Source: Marinobacterium rhizophilum
GTDB taxonomy: Bacteria; Pseudomonadota; Gammaproteobacteria; Pseudomonadales; Balneatricaceae
Reading direction: 5' to 3'
Assembly: GCF_024397915.1 (NCBI RefSeq)
Contig: NZ_CP073347.1
Coordinates: 4,278,001 to 4,342,000 of the forward strand
DNA: 64,000 nucleotides
Position 1 is the first letter of the stretch; each line of letters starts with the position of its first letter. Made by a program: the position numbers and the translations under genes. The notes beneath the pieces are model-generated. The model had not been told where the DNA came from. It ran no database searches and saw only the letters and a program-made list of their open reading frames with translations. This document shows positions 8,957 to 16,684 of the stretch, piece after piece.

Positions 8957-9013
8957 CCGGCCAGCATGCCCCCGCGGGATGCTGGCCGGCCCACCGAAGG
9001 CTGCGGCCTTCGG
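8957..9013 (+). terminator. Two consecutive hairpins between xsc and pta
   Basis: CCGGCCAGCAT/ATGCTGGCCGG (8957-8967 and 8979-8989) is a perfect 11-bp stem; CCGAAGG/CCTTCGG (8994-9000 and 9007-9013) follows at once. The T-run is weak (TTCTGATTCTT), so this may be a processing or attenuation structure between xsc and pta rather than a strict terminator. The remaining bases to 9231 show no gene. Confidence 0.5.
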
Positions 9014-9231
9014 TTCTGATTCTTGCGGGTAGACCAGCCGGTTTCCCCGTCGTTTGCACAAGCGCTTAACCGTCCCCCTGTTTCTGGCCTCTGCGTCCGG
9101 GTGCTGTCTTATACAGCCCACAATGCAGTGCGTGACCATGCAGAGCATGACGGAGGCTGGCCCATGGGCCCCGGGCGTCTGTACAAACACCCCCGATACT
9201 CTAACTGTGCAACGGATCAAGGTGAGCTGCC

Positions 9232-10167
9232 ATGTTGAGCAAAACTCCGGTGGAGTGCCCCTCCCACCTGCTTGAAAAAGCCAGGGCCTTGCCCCGGGTG
9301 GTCACCGCCGTGGTGAATCCGGTGAACCGGGTGTCCCTTGAAAGCGCGAAAATGGCCACCGATGCAGGCCTGATCGAACCCATACTGGTTGGCAATGCCG
9401 AAGTGATTCAGGCGCTGGCGAAGGAGCTGGACTGGGACCTGAGATCTGTCCGGCTGGAAGATGTCGCGACCGAAGCCGATGCGGCCCGTGTGGCGGCGGG
9501 CATAGTCGCAGCGGGTGAAGCCCACTCCCTGATGAAGGGGCATCTGCATACCGATACCCTGCTAAAGGCGGTGCTGAGCCGTGACGCCGGCCTGCGCACC
9601 ACGCGCAGGCTGAGCCATGTATTTCACATGACGGTGCCCGGGCATGAGCGGCCGCTGTGCATTACCGATGCGGTCATCAACGTGCAGCCCACGGTGGTCG
9701 ACAAGGCGCATATCCTGCGCAATGCCATCGATCTGTTGCATGCGCTAGGCATGACGCAGCCCAAGGTCGCGCTGCTGTCCGGCACCGAGGAAGTGAACCG
9801 CGCCATGCCCTCCAGTGTCGATGCCGGCGAACTGGTGAAGCTGGCCTCGCTCGGTGGCATGCAGGATGCGATCATTGAAGGTCCCATGGCGTTTGACAAT
9901 GCCATCTCCCGCGATGCGGCCGATCTCAAGGGCATGACCAGCCAGGTGGCAGGCGATGTCGATTTGCTGCTGGTGCCCAATATCGAAACCGGCAACTGCA
10001 TGTTCAAGCAGATGGTGTATTTCATGAGCGCCACCGCAGCGGGCCTGGTGCTGGGTGCCCGGGTGCCGATTATCCTGACCTCCCGCGCCGATCCGCCCGA
10101 GGCGCGGCTGGCCTCCTGTGCGCTGGCCTCGATCTACAGCCATTACCTGGCCCAGAAAGCGGTCTGA
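9232..10167 (+). CDS. pta: Phosphate acetyltransferase (Pta/Ptb-type domain)
   Basis: A 311-residue single-domain phosphate acyltransferase that converts the acetyl phosphate made by Xsc into acetyl-CoA. Family blocks seen are LVGNAEVIQ, AAGEAHSLMKGHLHTDTLLK, HVFHMTVPGHERPLCITDAVINVQP is present as the central region (about residues 127-150), and VDLLLVPNIETGNCMFKQ near 245. It is the short form, without the long N-terminal part of E. coli Pta, as commonly linked to sulfonate loci. It is separated from xsc by 300 bp with two hairpins and is followed by a clear terminator. Phosphate butyryltransferase is the closest alternative. Confidence 0.85.
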   Translation: MLSKTPVECPSHLLEKARALPRVVTAVVNPVNRVSLESAKMATDAGLIEPILVGNAEVIQALAKELDWDLRSVRLEDVATEADAARVAAGIVAAGEAHSLMKGHLHTDTLLKAVLSRDAGLRTTRRLSHVFHMTVPGHERPLCITDAVINVQPTVVDKAHILRNAIDLLHALGMTQPKVALLSGTEEVNRAMPSSVDAGELVKLASLGGMQDAIIEGPMAFDNAISRDAADLKGMTSQVAGDVDLLLVPNIETGNCMFKQMVYFMSATAAGLVLGARVPIILTSRADPPEARLASCALASIYSHYLAQKAV

Positions 10168-10189
10168 AGTAGCGGTTGCAGCGTTGCAC

Positions 10190-10219
10190 AAGGCTCCGGT
10201 TTATCCCGGGGCCTTTTTT
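10190..10219 (+). terminator. Rho-independent terminator after pta
   Basis: AAGGCTCCGG and CCCGGGGCCTT pair around a short loop, followed by TTTTTT. It ends the taurine locus. Confidence 0.8.
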
Positions 10220-10363
10220 GAGTGTGCCGCTTGTGGGCTGCCTGTTCGGATTATTCGAACGGGCCGTGGCCCTACCTTTATAAAAAGTCTGGCTCTAACC
10301 CCCCGGCGCCGGGCGGGCTTTAATGAGGCATCAGTCCCCGTTCATTCAGACAGGAGCAGCGCA

Positions 10364-10663
10364 ATGGCATTGGCGCGATATGGTTTTATCGTTAAGGGTC
10401 CGGATCTGGAGATCATCAAGCACCACGGCCGTATTCAGACGCCGCTTTTTGATATGGCGGTGTCAGGGGTGCAGAGCGTCGATGAGGCTATTCTGGTGGC
10501 CCAGGAACTGCTCACCAAGCACGTGCAGCTGATCGAGCTGTGTGGCGGCTTTACCGCTGAAGATGCTGAGCGCATTCGGGAGGCGACCAACGACCTCGTC
10601 CCCATTGGCCGGGTACAGTACACGCCTGAAGAGCGTGAGCGCATGGCCCGCGAATTTGGTTAA
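10364..10663 (+). CDS. DUF6506-like small protein
   Basis: A 99-residue protein beginning MALARYGFIVKGPDLE, with CAGGAG 8 bp before the ATG at 10364. It resembles the small DUF6506 family: a short alpha/beta protein with the block LIELCGGFTAEDAERI near residue 60-75. No catalytic residues can be assigned. It sits alone between the pta terminator and the FMN riboswitch. Function unknown. Confidence 0.7.
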   Translation: MALARYGFIVKGPDLEIIKHHGRIQTPLFDMAVSGVQSVDEAILVAQELLTKHVQLIELCGGFTAEDAERIREATNDLVPIGRVQYTPEERERMAREFG

Positions 10664-10770
10664 GGCTACAGGCTGTCTGTATTGAAAAGGGCGTGCAGCG
10701 GGCTTGGCATACGGCCGCAGTACGCTTAAGATAGCTCGCTTGCTGCGAGCTGTTCGCAGCATTTATATGT

Positions 10771-10932
10771 TCTCAGGGCGGGGTGAAAGTCCCCACCGGC
10801 GGTAAAGGCGATACGTTGCCAAGCCCGCGAGCGCCCGGTTTAGCCGTTATCCAGCAGGATTTGGGCTATACCGGGGTCAGCAGATTCGGTGCAACTCCGA
10901 AGCCGACGGTCATAGTCCGGATGAAAGAGAAC
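10771..10932 (+). ncRNA. FMN riboswitch (RFN element)
   Basis: All conserved parts of the RFN aptamer are present in order: CAGGGCGGGGTGAAAGTCCC, CACCGGCGGTAA, AGCCCGCGAGCGCC, GGTCAGCAGATTCGGTG, GCCGACGGTCATAGTCCG and GGATGAAAGAGAACG closing the P1 helix. Between the aptamer and ribH (146 nt) are GC-rich inverted segments (GCGGC/GCCGC) that could form the expression platform. FMN binding would lower ribH expression. Confidence 0.95.
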
Positions 10933-11078
10933 GGTTCCAGCGGCAGGTGTAATTCGCCCGCCGCAGGGTAGTGTCTGAAAATGCATCGGCATGCCGCAAG
11001 GCGGTGCTGATCGGTGTTTTCTGGCATCTATCCAGGTTCCGCATGCCCTGATTCTGGTGACTGTTAACGAGGATAACC

Positions 11079-11576
11079 ATGAATCAGACGTACCCTCCCA
11101 AGCTCAGCAATGAGACCCGCGCCCAGCGCGTTGCCTTTATTCAGGCGCAGTGGCACAGCGACATCGTGGGCCAGGCCCGTGATGCCTTTGTCGCCGAGTG
11201 CGAGTCCCGGGGCCTTGCTGCCTCCCAGGTCGAAGTCTTTACCGTTGCTGGCGCTTACGAAATTCCCCTGCAGGCCAAGCTGCTTGCCAAGAGTGGCCGT
11301 TACGGTGCCATCGTGGCGGCAGGCTTTGTGGTCGATGGCGGTATTTACCGCCACGAGTTCGTGGCCCAAGCGGTCATCGAAGGCCTGATGCAGGTGCAGC
11401 TGGAGACCGAAGTGCCGGTGATGTCGGTCGTGCTGACGCCACATCATTTCCATGAGCACGGCACACACCATGATTTCTTTTACCGTCACTTTACCGACAA
11501 GGGCACCGAAGTGGCTCAGGCGTGCCTGAGTACCATGGAAAACCTGCAGAGCATTCGCCGTTTGACCGAGCGATAA
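11079..11576 (+). CDS. ribH: 6,7-dimethyl-8-ribityllumazine synthase, type II (RibH2)
   Basis: A 165-residue lumazine synthase that joins the pyrimidinedione with dihydroxybutanone phosphate in the penultimate step of riboflavin synthesis. Seen: AGAYEIPLQAKLLAK, GFVVDGGIYRHEFVAQAVI, and the histidine-rich HHFHEHGTHHDFF that marks the Brucella-type RibH2 rather than the icosahedral RibH1. The start at 11079 follows CGAGGATAACC. It is the only gene behind the FMN riboswitch here, so regulation by FMN is expected. A tandem repeat and a terminator follow directly. Confidence 0.92.
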   Translation: MNQTYPPKLSNETRAQRVAFIQAQWHSDIVGQARDAFVAECESRGLAASQVEVFTVAGAYEIPLQAKLLAKSGRYGAIVAAGFVVDGGIYRHEFVAQAVIEGLMQVQLETEVPVMSVVLTPHHFHEHGTHHDFFYRHFTDKGTEVAQACLSTMENLQSIRRLTER

Positions 11577-11580
11577 TCTA

Positions 11581-11636
11581 GTGATTAGTGATTAGTGATT
11601 AGTGATTAGTGATTAGTGATTAGTGATTCGTGATTC
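11581..11636 (+). repeat. 7-bp tandem repeat array
   Basis: Six perfect units of GTGATTA (11581-11622) are followed by two GTGATTC units, then a decayed GTGATGG. The array begins a few bases after the ribH stop and precedes its terminator. Copy number could vary by slippage; it is non-coding here. Confidence 0.9.
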
Positions 11637-11670
11637 GTGATGGGTCGCTGGTTGCGATCAGTGGATTGGA

Positions 11671-11706
11671 AAAGCCCGGGTTCCCATAAGGAGCCCGGGC
11701 TTTTTT
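11671..11706 (+). terminator. Rho-independent terminator after ribH
   Basis: AAGCCCGGGTTCC and GGAGCCCGGGCTT form a strong stem with a 5-base loop and a T6 tail. Confidence 0.88.
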
Positions 11707-11781
11707 GTGGTTTCAGGTTGGCGGGCGCAAAAAAACAGCACCCGCAGGTGCTGATAAAGGGCTGGCTTTCGCCGGAGATGA

Positions 11782-12471
11782 TCAGGGTGTGTGGGGCGGG
11801 TGCTGTTCGGCCAGCAGGCGCCGTGGCCACCAGTCGCTCTGGGCGAGCAGGCGGGTGATCAGTTGCTGTTCCTGCGCAGTGCCGTACCGGGCCGAAGGCG
11901 CGCTGCTGCAGCTCAGGGGCAGCAGCAGGGCCAGGCGCTGGCGGCAGCTCTGGTGCCAGCCAGGGTAGTCGATGACCGCTTCGGCTTCGGTGTTCGCCGC
12001 ATCTCGGCACAGGAATACGGGCAACTGCGGACACAGGAAAAACAGCACGCTGGTGGCGGATTCCAGCTGCCCGGGGCTCTGGAATACCTGGACCTGAAGC
12101 TGTTCCAGCAGAAGCTGGGCGAGCTCGTGACGGCCATCGTGGTCCAGCTCGGCGAGGCTGTCCCAGCGTGGCTGCAGTTCAGTACGGATGAAACCGTCCA
12201 GTCGCGAGGCCAGCTCATCGAAGCTGATGCCGGTGGGCTCCAGCCCCTGCGTTGCCCAGAGAATGCGCAGGTAGGTCTTGTCGATCAGGGTACGGCCCGC
12301 ATTGAGCCAGTCGAAGCGGGCCGCCTTGTCCAGGCTGCCATACATCAGCACCAGCAGCGCATTTTCGCTGCTGCGAGCATCCTTTCCCGAGGTGAAGGCG
12401 GGGTGAGGCTGGTGCCAGCTTTGCAGTGGGGCGGTTGCGGGCGCCTGGGGCGCAAGGATCCGGGCGTTCAT
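11782..12471 (-). CDS. Hypothetical protein
   Basis: A 229-residue protein if started at the ATG at 12471 (MNARILAPQ), which has an AGAGAGACC stretch upstream; the longer frame to 12678 covers the AT-rich region and is unlikely. The N-terminal 35 residues are Ala/Pro/Gln rich, followed by a helical core (about 40-180) with LVLMYGSLDKAARFDWLNAGR and YLRILWATQGLEPTG, and a C terminus ending RRLLAEQHPPHTP. No signal peptide or membrane helix. I do not recognise a family. Confidence 0.55.
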   Translation of the reverse strand: MNARILAPQAPATAPLQSWHQPHPAFTSGKDARSSENALLVLMYGSLDKAARFDWLNAGRTLIDKTYLRILWATQGLEPTGISFDELASRLDGFIRTELQPRWDSLAELDHDGRHELAQLLLEQLQVQVFQSPGQLESATSVLFFLCPQLPVFLCRDAANTEAEAVIDYPGWHQSCRQRLALLLPLSCSSAPSARYGTAQEQQLITRLLAQSDWWPRRLLAEQHPPHTP

Positions 12472-12702
12472 GGCAGGTCTCTCTGTACTCGGTAAGGGTG
12501 GCAACAGCGGCATCACTGCATCTGGCCAGGATGACCCGCTTACTATAGAGCGCGGTATTGTGCAGGCGTAGCGCCAGCATCCTGTAACAGTTGGAGCCAG
12601 GCGCGAACGGCCTTGGCGGAGGAGTTCTGAAATTTTTAATATTACTTTTCGGCCTAAATAAAGAATATTATATTCCATTACATGCTATACGCTTGTGTCT
12701 AT

Positions 12703-12735
12703 ACTGGCTCCAGTCAATTTTGATAACTGGCTCCA
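12703..12735 (+). promoter_or_regulatory. Pair of direct repeats ACTGGCTCCA
   Basis: ACTGGCTCCA occurs at 12703-12712 and 12726-12735, start-to-start distance 23 bp (about two helical turns), just upstream of the small gene at 12791. The AT-rich stretch 12630-12680 next to it could supply the promoter. The core resembles the ACTGGTTCTA of the tpa and ald regions. Confidence 0.45.
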
Positions 12736-12790
12736 TTGCCCCGTCGCAGGACAGTGCCAGTGAGCTAGCCAAAGCCCAGGAGGCCTGAGC

Positions 12791-12961
12791 ATGAGTGCAA
12801 ATCTGAACGTACGGTTGGAAACCTCCCCGCAAACTCCGAGCAAAACCGGAGTCCAGGTTTTGGCCCAGGCCCGCGAACAGCGCAATGCCCGCATGCAGCA
12901 GATCAATGCGAAGCCGACTGAAGCCGCTCCCCGGTACGATTTCGTGGGCATCGCTGGCTGA
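12791..12961 (+). CDS. Small 56-residue protein with strong ribosome binding site
   Basis: An ATG at 12791 preceded by AGGAGG at 7-bp spacing opens a 56-codon frame ending in TGA at 12959-12961. The product is polar and glutamine/alanine rich, with a probable helix (VLAQAREQRNARMQQINA) and the tail YDFVGIAG. No signal peptide or membrane segment. A perfect terminator follows 43 bp later and a pair of direct repeats lies 56 bp upstream, so it appears to be a single-gene transcript. I do not recognise it; the three flanking signals make it a likely real gene. Confidence 0.65.
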   Translation: MSANLNVRLETSPQTPSKTGVQVLAQAREQRNARMQQINAKPTEAAPRYDFVGIAG

Positions 12962-13004
12962 AGCCTGCGTTTGGCGCTCTGGCGCTACGACAAGCTCTTT
13001 CCTT

Positions 13005-13037
13005 AAAGCCCGTTAGCTGCTGCTAACGGGCTTTTTT
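13005..13037 (+). terminator. Rho-independent terminator after the 56-residue gene
   Basis: AGCCCGTTAGC (13007-13017) and GCTAACGGGCT (13022-13032) are perfectly complementary across a 4-base loop and are followed by six T. Confidence 0.93.
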
Positions 13038-13148
13038 GTGGGTGCCTTTTGAGGCGGGAAGGTGCGAGCCTTTTGCTGCGCGCTGGGCTTCGAAGGTCGA
13101 TTATGGATAATGGGCATTCTGGATTGGCCAACAAAGTGGTATTTGTGG

Positions 13149-13631
13149 ATGAGTGACAGTGTGATGTTTTGGGCCACGGGTCTGGGCCTGGTGATCATAG
13201 CGGTATCGGCCGGGTATATCGTCATCCACCTGAGGCGGCTCCGGCAGCAACGACGCGAGCGCGAGACGCTGCACGAGCAGGCACAAAAAAAGGTGCAGGA
13301 GCAGCGTCAGTACCTGATCGACAGTATCCGTGTAATTGCCCGGGCGATGTCGGAAGACGAAAAAATGACCCTGACCGAAGGGGCTATCCGGCTGAAGGTG
13401 CTGCTGGACAACCTGATGCCTGAGCTGCATCGCAATCCCGACTTTGAAATCATTGCGACCCACTACGAGGCCACCCGGCATATTCCCTATCTGAAGGAAT
13501 GGAAGTCGCTGGAGCGCTCGCAGCAGCGGCGCTACCGGCAGGAGATGGATAAACTGGAGCAGCAGCACCGCGATGCGCTGCTGCAGGCGGCCGCCAGGTT
13601 GCAGCAGTACCCGCTGGACCGGATGCACTGA
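13149..13631 (+). CDS. DUF2489-family membrane-anchored protein
   Basis: A 160-residue protein if started at ATG 13149 (MSDSVMFW), with one N-terminal membrane helix (GLGLVIIAVSAGYIVI) and a charged cytoplasmic part: a coiled stretch of Arg, Gln and Glu, then YLIDSIRVIARAMSEDEKMTLTEGAIRLKVLLDNL and a C-terminal helix. This matches DUF2489, common next to housekeeping genes in gammaproteobacteria and of unknown role. An earlier ATG at 13110 would add 13 residues. The next gene starts 3 bp after its stop. Confidence 0.75.
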   Translation: MSDSVMFWATGLGLVIIAVSAGYIVIHLRRLRQQRRERETLHEQAQKKVQEQRQYLIDSIRVIARAMSEDEKMTLTEGAIRLKVLLDNLMPELHRNPDFEIIATHYEATRHIPYLKEWKSLERSQQRRYRQEMDKLEQQHRDALLQAAARLQQYPLDRMH

Positions 13632-13634
13632 GCC

Positions 13635-14009
13635 GTGGCTTTCCTGGCCGCCTTCGCTGTAACGCTGGTTATTCTGTGCCTGATGGCGGCGGCGCTTCAT
13701 TTTGGCCGGGCACCGACCTACCGACCGTCGCGCACCGAGGTGCTGGCACTGTTGCAGGGCGTACTCGATGGCACCACCACGCAGCAGCGCTGGGATCTGT
13801 ATATCGGCATGCCGCTGCGTCACGATCCCGAACTGGAAGCAATACGCCTGCGTTGCCTGGTGTTGCAGGAGGGGGACGACAAGGAGCCTGCGGCGGGGGA
13901 GGGAATTGACGAGCACCTGTTCGATCGGGCCGGGCGGGAGCGGCTGCGTGCCATTGTCGACGACCTGCAGCGCCTGATTGCCAAGGATCCGGTGTACCGC
14001 GAATTTTAA
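13635..14009 (+). CDS. Hypothetical protein with N-terminal membrane helix
   Basis: A 124-residue protein starting with GTG 3 bp after the DUF2489 stop, so translationally coupled with it. It has an N-terminal hydrophobic segment (FLAAFAVTLVILCLMAAAL) followed by a soluble domain including RTEVLALLQGVLDGTTTQQRWD and IPL-type aromatic contacts. No family recognised. The tight spacing suggests it works with the DUF2489 protein. Confidence 0.65.
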   Translation: MAFLAAFAVTLVILCLMAAALHFGRAPTYRPSRTEVLALLQGVLDGTTTQQRWDLYIGMPLRHDPELEAIRLRCLVLQEGDDKEPAAGEGIDEHLFDRAGRERLRAIVDDLQRLIAKDPVYREF

Positions 14010-14038
14010 TACGGGCGTTGCGGCGGCAGGGGTAGCCT

Positions 14039-16642
14039 TTATACCGGGTCCGTATCAGGCACGGGCAGAGGCTGCCTGCTGAGGCGTTGCAGACGCCAGA
14101 AGGCCTGCCAGAGTTCACGCTGCGGGCTGCCGATAATCACACACTGGTGGAACTCGGCGGTAAGCGCTTCAAACTCCGGCCATTCACAGAGTCCGCTGAT
14201 GCCCAGCAGCTGGTGGGCGTGATGACGCATCTTGGCGATGTCGCGCCGCATAACCCCTTGCTGGCAAGCGGCCAGCTGCTGCTGGATTTCCTGCAGAATC
14301 TCATTGTGACTGACCAGCGCGCTGCCAGCAGCGTCCGTCGTTGCAACGACAGGGCCTTTGGCAAGGGAGCTGCAGTGACGCTTTACCGCCGCCAGCAGCT
14401 CCGCTTCGTTGATGGGCTTGAACATGATTTTGGTGATGCCGGCCTTTTGCAGCGCCTGGTGTTCGCGCGGCACTACGTTGGCCGTGAGTGCGATGATCGG
14501 CAATTCGGGCAGGGTGGTGCGCAGGCGCCGGGTCGCTTCGATTCCATCCATCCCTGGCATGTGCACGTCCATCAGGATCAGGTCCGGTTGCTGCTGTTTT
14601 ACGGCCTCCAGCACTTCCAGCCCGCTGATGGCCTGTCGCGCGTGAATACCGGCCCGGCTGAGGATCTTCATGATCAGCAGGCGGTTCAGGTCGTTGTCTT
14701 CGGCAATCAGGACGTCGAGGTTGCTGCTTGGTGCTGTTTCGCTGGCGGGGCTGACGAGGGTAGCGCAGGCCTCGTGCTGGAGTGCGCGCTGCAAATTGCG
14801 CGGGCGTACCGGCTTGTGAACGATCAGCGTCTGGTCGTCCAGGCGCATCTGGCTGGCGCTGTTGGCACATAAAATAATCAGGCGTGCCTGATACACCAGG
14901 CGCAGTCGCTGCAGCAGTGGGGTGGCACGCTCGGCGTCCATGTCTGGACTGCCACCCCAGATCAGGCAGTTGTAGTGCAGGGCACGGCGGCAAAAGTCAT
15001 CGAAATTCAATGCTATATCGGCATGCAGCTGTTGGCGCAGCAGCAGCGCCTGGAGGGACTTTCGCGTCAGCTGATGTGGCTCGTAGAGCAGGATCCGAGT
15101 GCTGGCGGGCAGGGCCGCCGGCAGCGGGATTGCGGCCGGTTCGCTGTAGTTAAAGGGAATCGACAGGCTGATTTCCGTGCCCTTGCCCAGTTCGCTGCCC
15201 AGCTTGATCTTGCCGTCCATCAGGGCAACCAGCTTCTGGGTAATCACCAAGCCCAGCCCAGAGCCGCCAAAGCGTCGGGTGATGGAGGTATCGGCCTGGG
15301 TAAAGGCCTTGAACAGCTTGCTTTTCTGGCTCTCGGCAATGCCGATACCCGAGTCCTGTACCCGGATGTGCAATACGCACTGCTGTGGGCTGAGAATGTC
15401 GGCCCGCGTAAACACCTGGACGTCGCCTTTCTCGGTGAACTTGATGGCATTGGCCACCAGGTTGGTAACGATCTGGCGCAGACGCGTGGGGTCCCCCTGC
15501 AGTCTGTCCGGTGTGCCGGGCGCATGGTACAGGACAAGGTCAAGGCCCTTGCCGTGGGCCGTCGGTGCTTGCATCTCCAGCACATCAAGCAGCAGTTCCT
15601 CCGGATTCAGCGGGATCTGTTCGAGCTTGATGGCGTTGGATTCGAGTTTTGACAGGTCAAGTATGTCGTCGATGATGCTGAGCAGTACCGTGGACGTCTG
15701 GTTGATGATGCGGGTGTATTCACGCTGTTCCTCGTTGACGTCGGTGTCGTCCAGCAGGCGGGCAAAACCCAGCACCGATGTCATGGGGGTGCGCAGCTCA
15801 TGGCTCATGCGCGCCAGAAACTCATCCTTGGCACGGTTGGCGCTATCGGCCTTGAAGCGCGCTGTTTCCAGTTCCTGGTTCTTGGTCTCCAGGTGGTTCA
15901 GGGTGGCGCGCAGGCGTTTGGTGGTGGTATCGACCTTGGTTTCCATCATGGCGTTGGATTCCTGGATACGGGCCGCCATGCGGTTGATACCCCGGGCCAG
16001 GGTGCGCAGCTCACCGGTGAGAGAGACTTCGGCGCGGGTGTCCAGCTGTCCATCCTGCAGCCGCTCGACGACATGGCTGAGGCCCTGGATCGGTTGGGTT
16101 ATGCGGTTGCCAAAACGCAGGGCAATGACGCCCGTCAGGGCGAAGGTGCCGATCATGAGCAGCAGGCCGGTGAGCAGAATGCTGCGCTGGCGCGAACGTG
16201 TCTGCTCATCGGACAGAATGACCAGGACCCAGCCGATGGTATCCAGGCGGTCCTTGGCGTCGGGGTATTCCGGGAAGTCCTGGAAGGATATACCGGTCAC
16301 CTGCACCGGCTGGGCAAAATACCAGCGCGTATTGTCCTGGTAGACAAAGGGCCCCTGGGGCCGCAGCTGCAGATCGAATGCCCGGGTGCGGGTAATCAGC
16401 TCGAAGCGGTTGTCGAGGAAGACGACATCGGCAATGTCAGGCTCCTGGCTCATCCCCTTGCCCAGGTTGCGCAGTAGCTCGTGGTTGCCCAGCATCAGGC
16501 CAAATTCCGAGGCGGAAGCCAGCAGGCGACTGATGGACTGGCCGCGCTCCAGCAAGGAGTGCTGGGTGTCATCAATCCGTGTACTGATAAAGTAGCCCCC
16601 CAGTACCAGGGCAAAGAGCACCATTGGCAACAGTGAAATCAT
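14039..16642 (-). CDS. BarA-type hybrid histidine kinase
   Basis: An 867-residue membrane sensor. Order: membrane helix 1 (about 1-20), periplasmic region to 150, helix 2 (155-175), HAMP (175-228), coiled coil, HisKA with phosphoacceptor H281 in MSHELRTPMTS, HATPase with DSGIGI and GGSGLGL, a degenerate receiver (515-625) whose aspartate position reads WGG, a functional receiver (643-760) with D692 in LMDVHMPGMDG, and a C-terminal Hpt domain with H810 in AHQLLG. This is the BarA/EvgS type phosphorelay. It follows the periplasmic binding protein by 42 bp in the same frame. The ATG used leaves no positive residues before helix 1; an overlapping ATG at 16688 would supply them but is one base out of frame. 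Confidence 0.85.
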   Translation of the reverse strand: MISLLPMVLFALVLGGYFISTRIDDTQHSLLERGQSISRLLASASEFGLMLGNHELLRNLGKGMSQEPDIADVVFLDNRFELITRTRAFDLQLRPQGPFVYQDNTRWYFAQPVQVTGISFQDFPEYPDAKDRLDTIGWVLVILSDEQTRSRQRSILLTGLLLMIGTFALTGVIALRFGNRITQPIQGLSHVVERLQDGQLDTRAEVSLTGELRTLARGINRMAARIQESNAMMETKVDTTTKRLRATLNHLETKNQELETARFKADSANRAKDEFLARMSHELRTPMTSVLGFARLLDDTDVNEEQREYTRIINQTSTVLLSIIDDILDLSKLESNAIKLEQIPLNPEELLLDVLEMQAPTAHGKGLDLVLYHAPGTPDRLQGDPTRLRQIVTNLVANAIKFTEKGDVQVFTRADILSPQQCVLHIRVQDSGIGIAESQKSKLFKAFTQADTSITRRFGGSGLGLVITQKLVALMDGKIKLGSELGKGTEISLSIPFNYSEPAAIPLPAALPASTRILLYEPHQLTRKSLQALLLRQQLHADIALNFDDFCRRALHYNCLIWGGSPDMDAERATPLLQRLRLVYQARLIILCANSASQMRLDDQTLIVHKPVRPRNLQRALQHEACATLVSPASETAPSSNLDVLIAEDNDLNRLLIMKILSRAGIHARQAISGLEVLEAVKQQQPDLILMDVHMPGMDGIEATRRLRTTLPELPIIALTANVVPREHQALQKAGITKIMFKPINEAELLAAVKRHCSSLAKGPVVATTDAAGSALVSHNEILQEIQQQLAACQQGVMRRDIAKMRHHAHQLLGISGLCEWPEFEALTAEFHQCVIIGSPQRELWQAFWRLQRLSRQPLPVPDTDPV

Positions 16643-16684
16643 CAGAACGCGCTGGCGGATACCCCAGGGTTTTAAAACGGCGCT

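Noticed and set aside
7249..8994. Long minus-strand open frame (581 codons) opposite xsc
   Set aside because: It mirrors the codon pattern of xsc, has no family features or ribosome site, and arises from high GC at third positions.
10783..10971. Small open frame inside the FMN riboswitch
   Set aside because: It lies wholly in the conserved aptamer and has no ribosome site.
11581..11636. Tandem repeat considered as CRISPR
   Set aside because: Units are 7 bp without spacers, and no cas genes are present.
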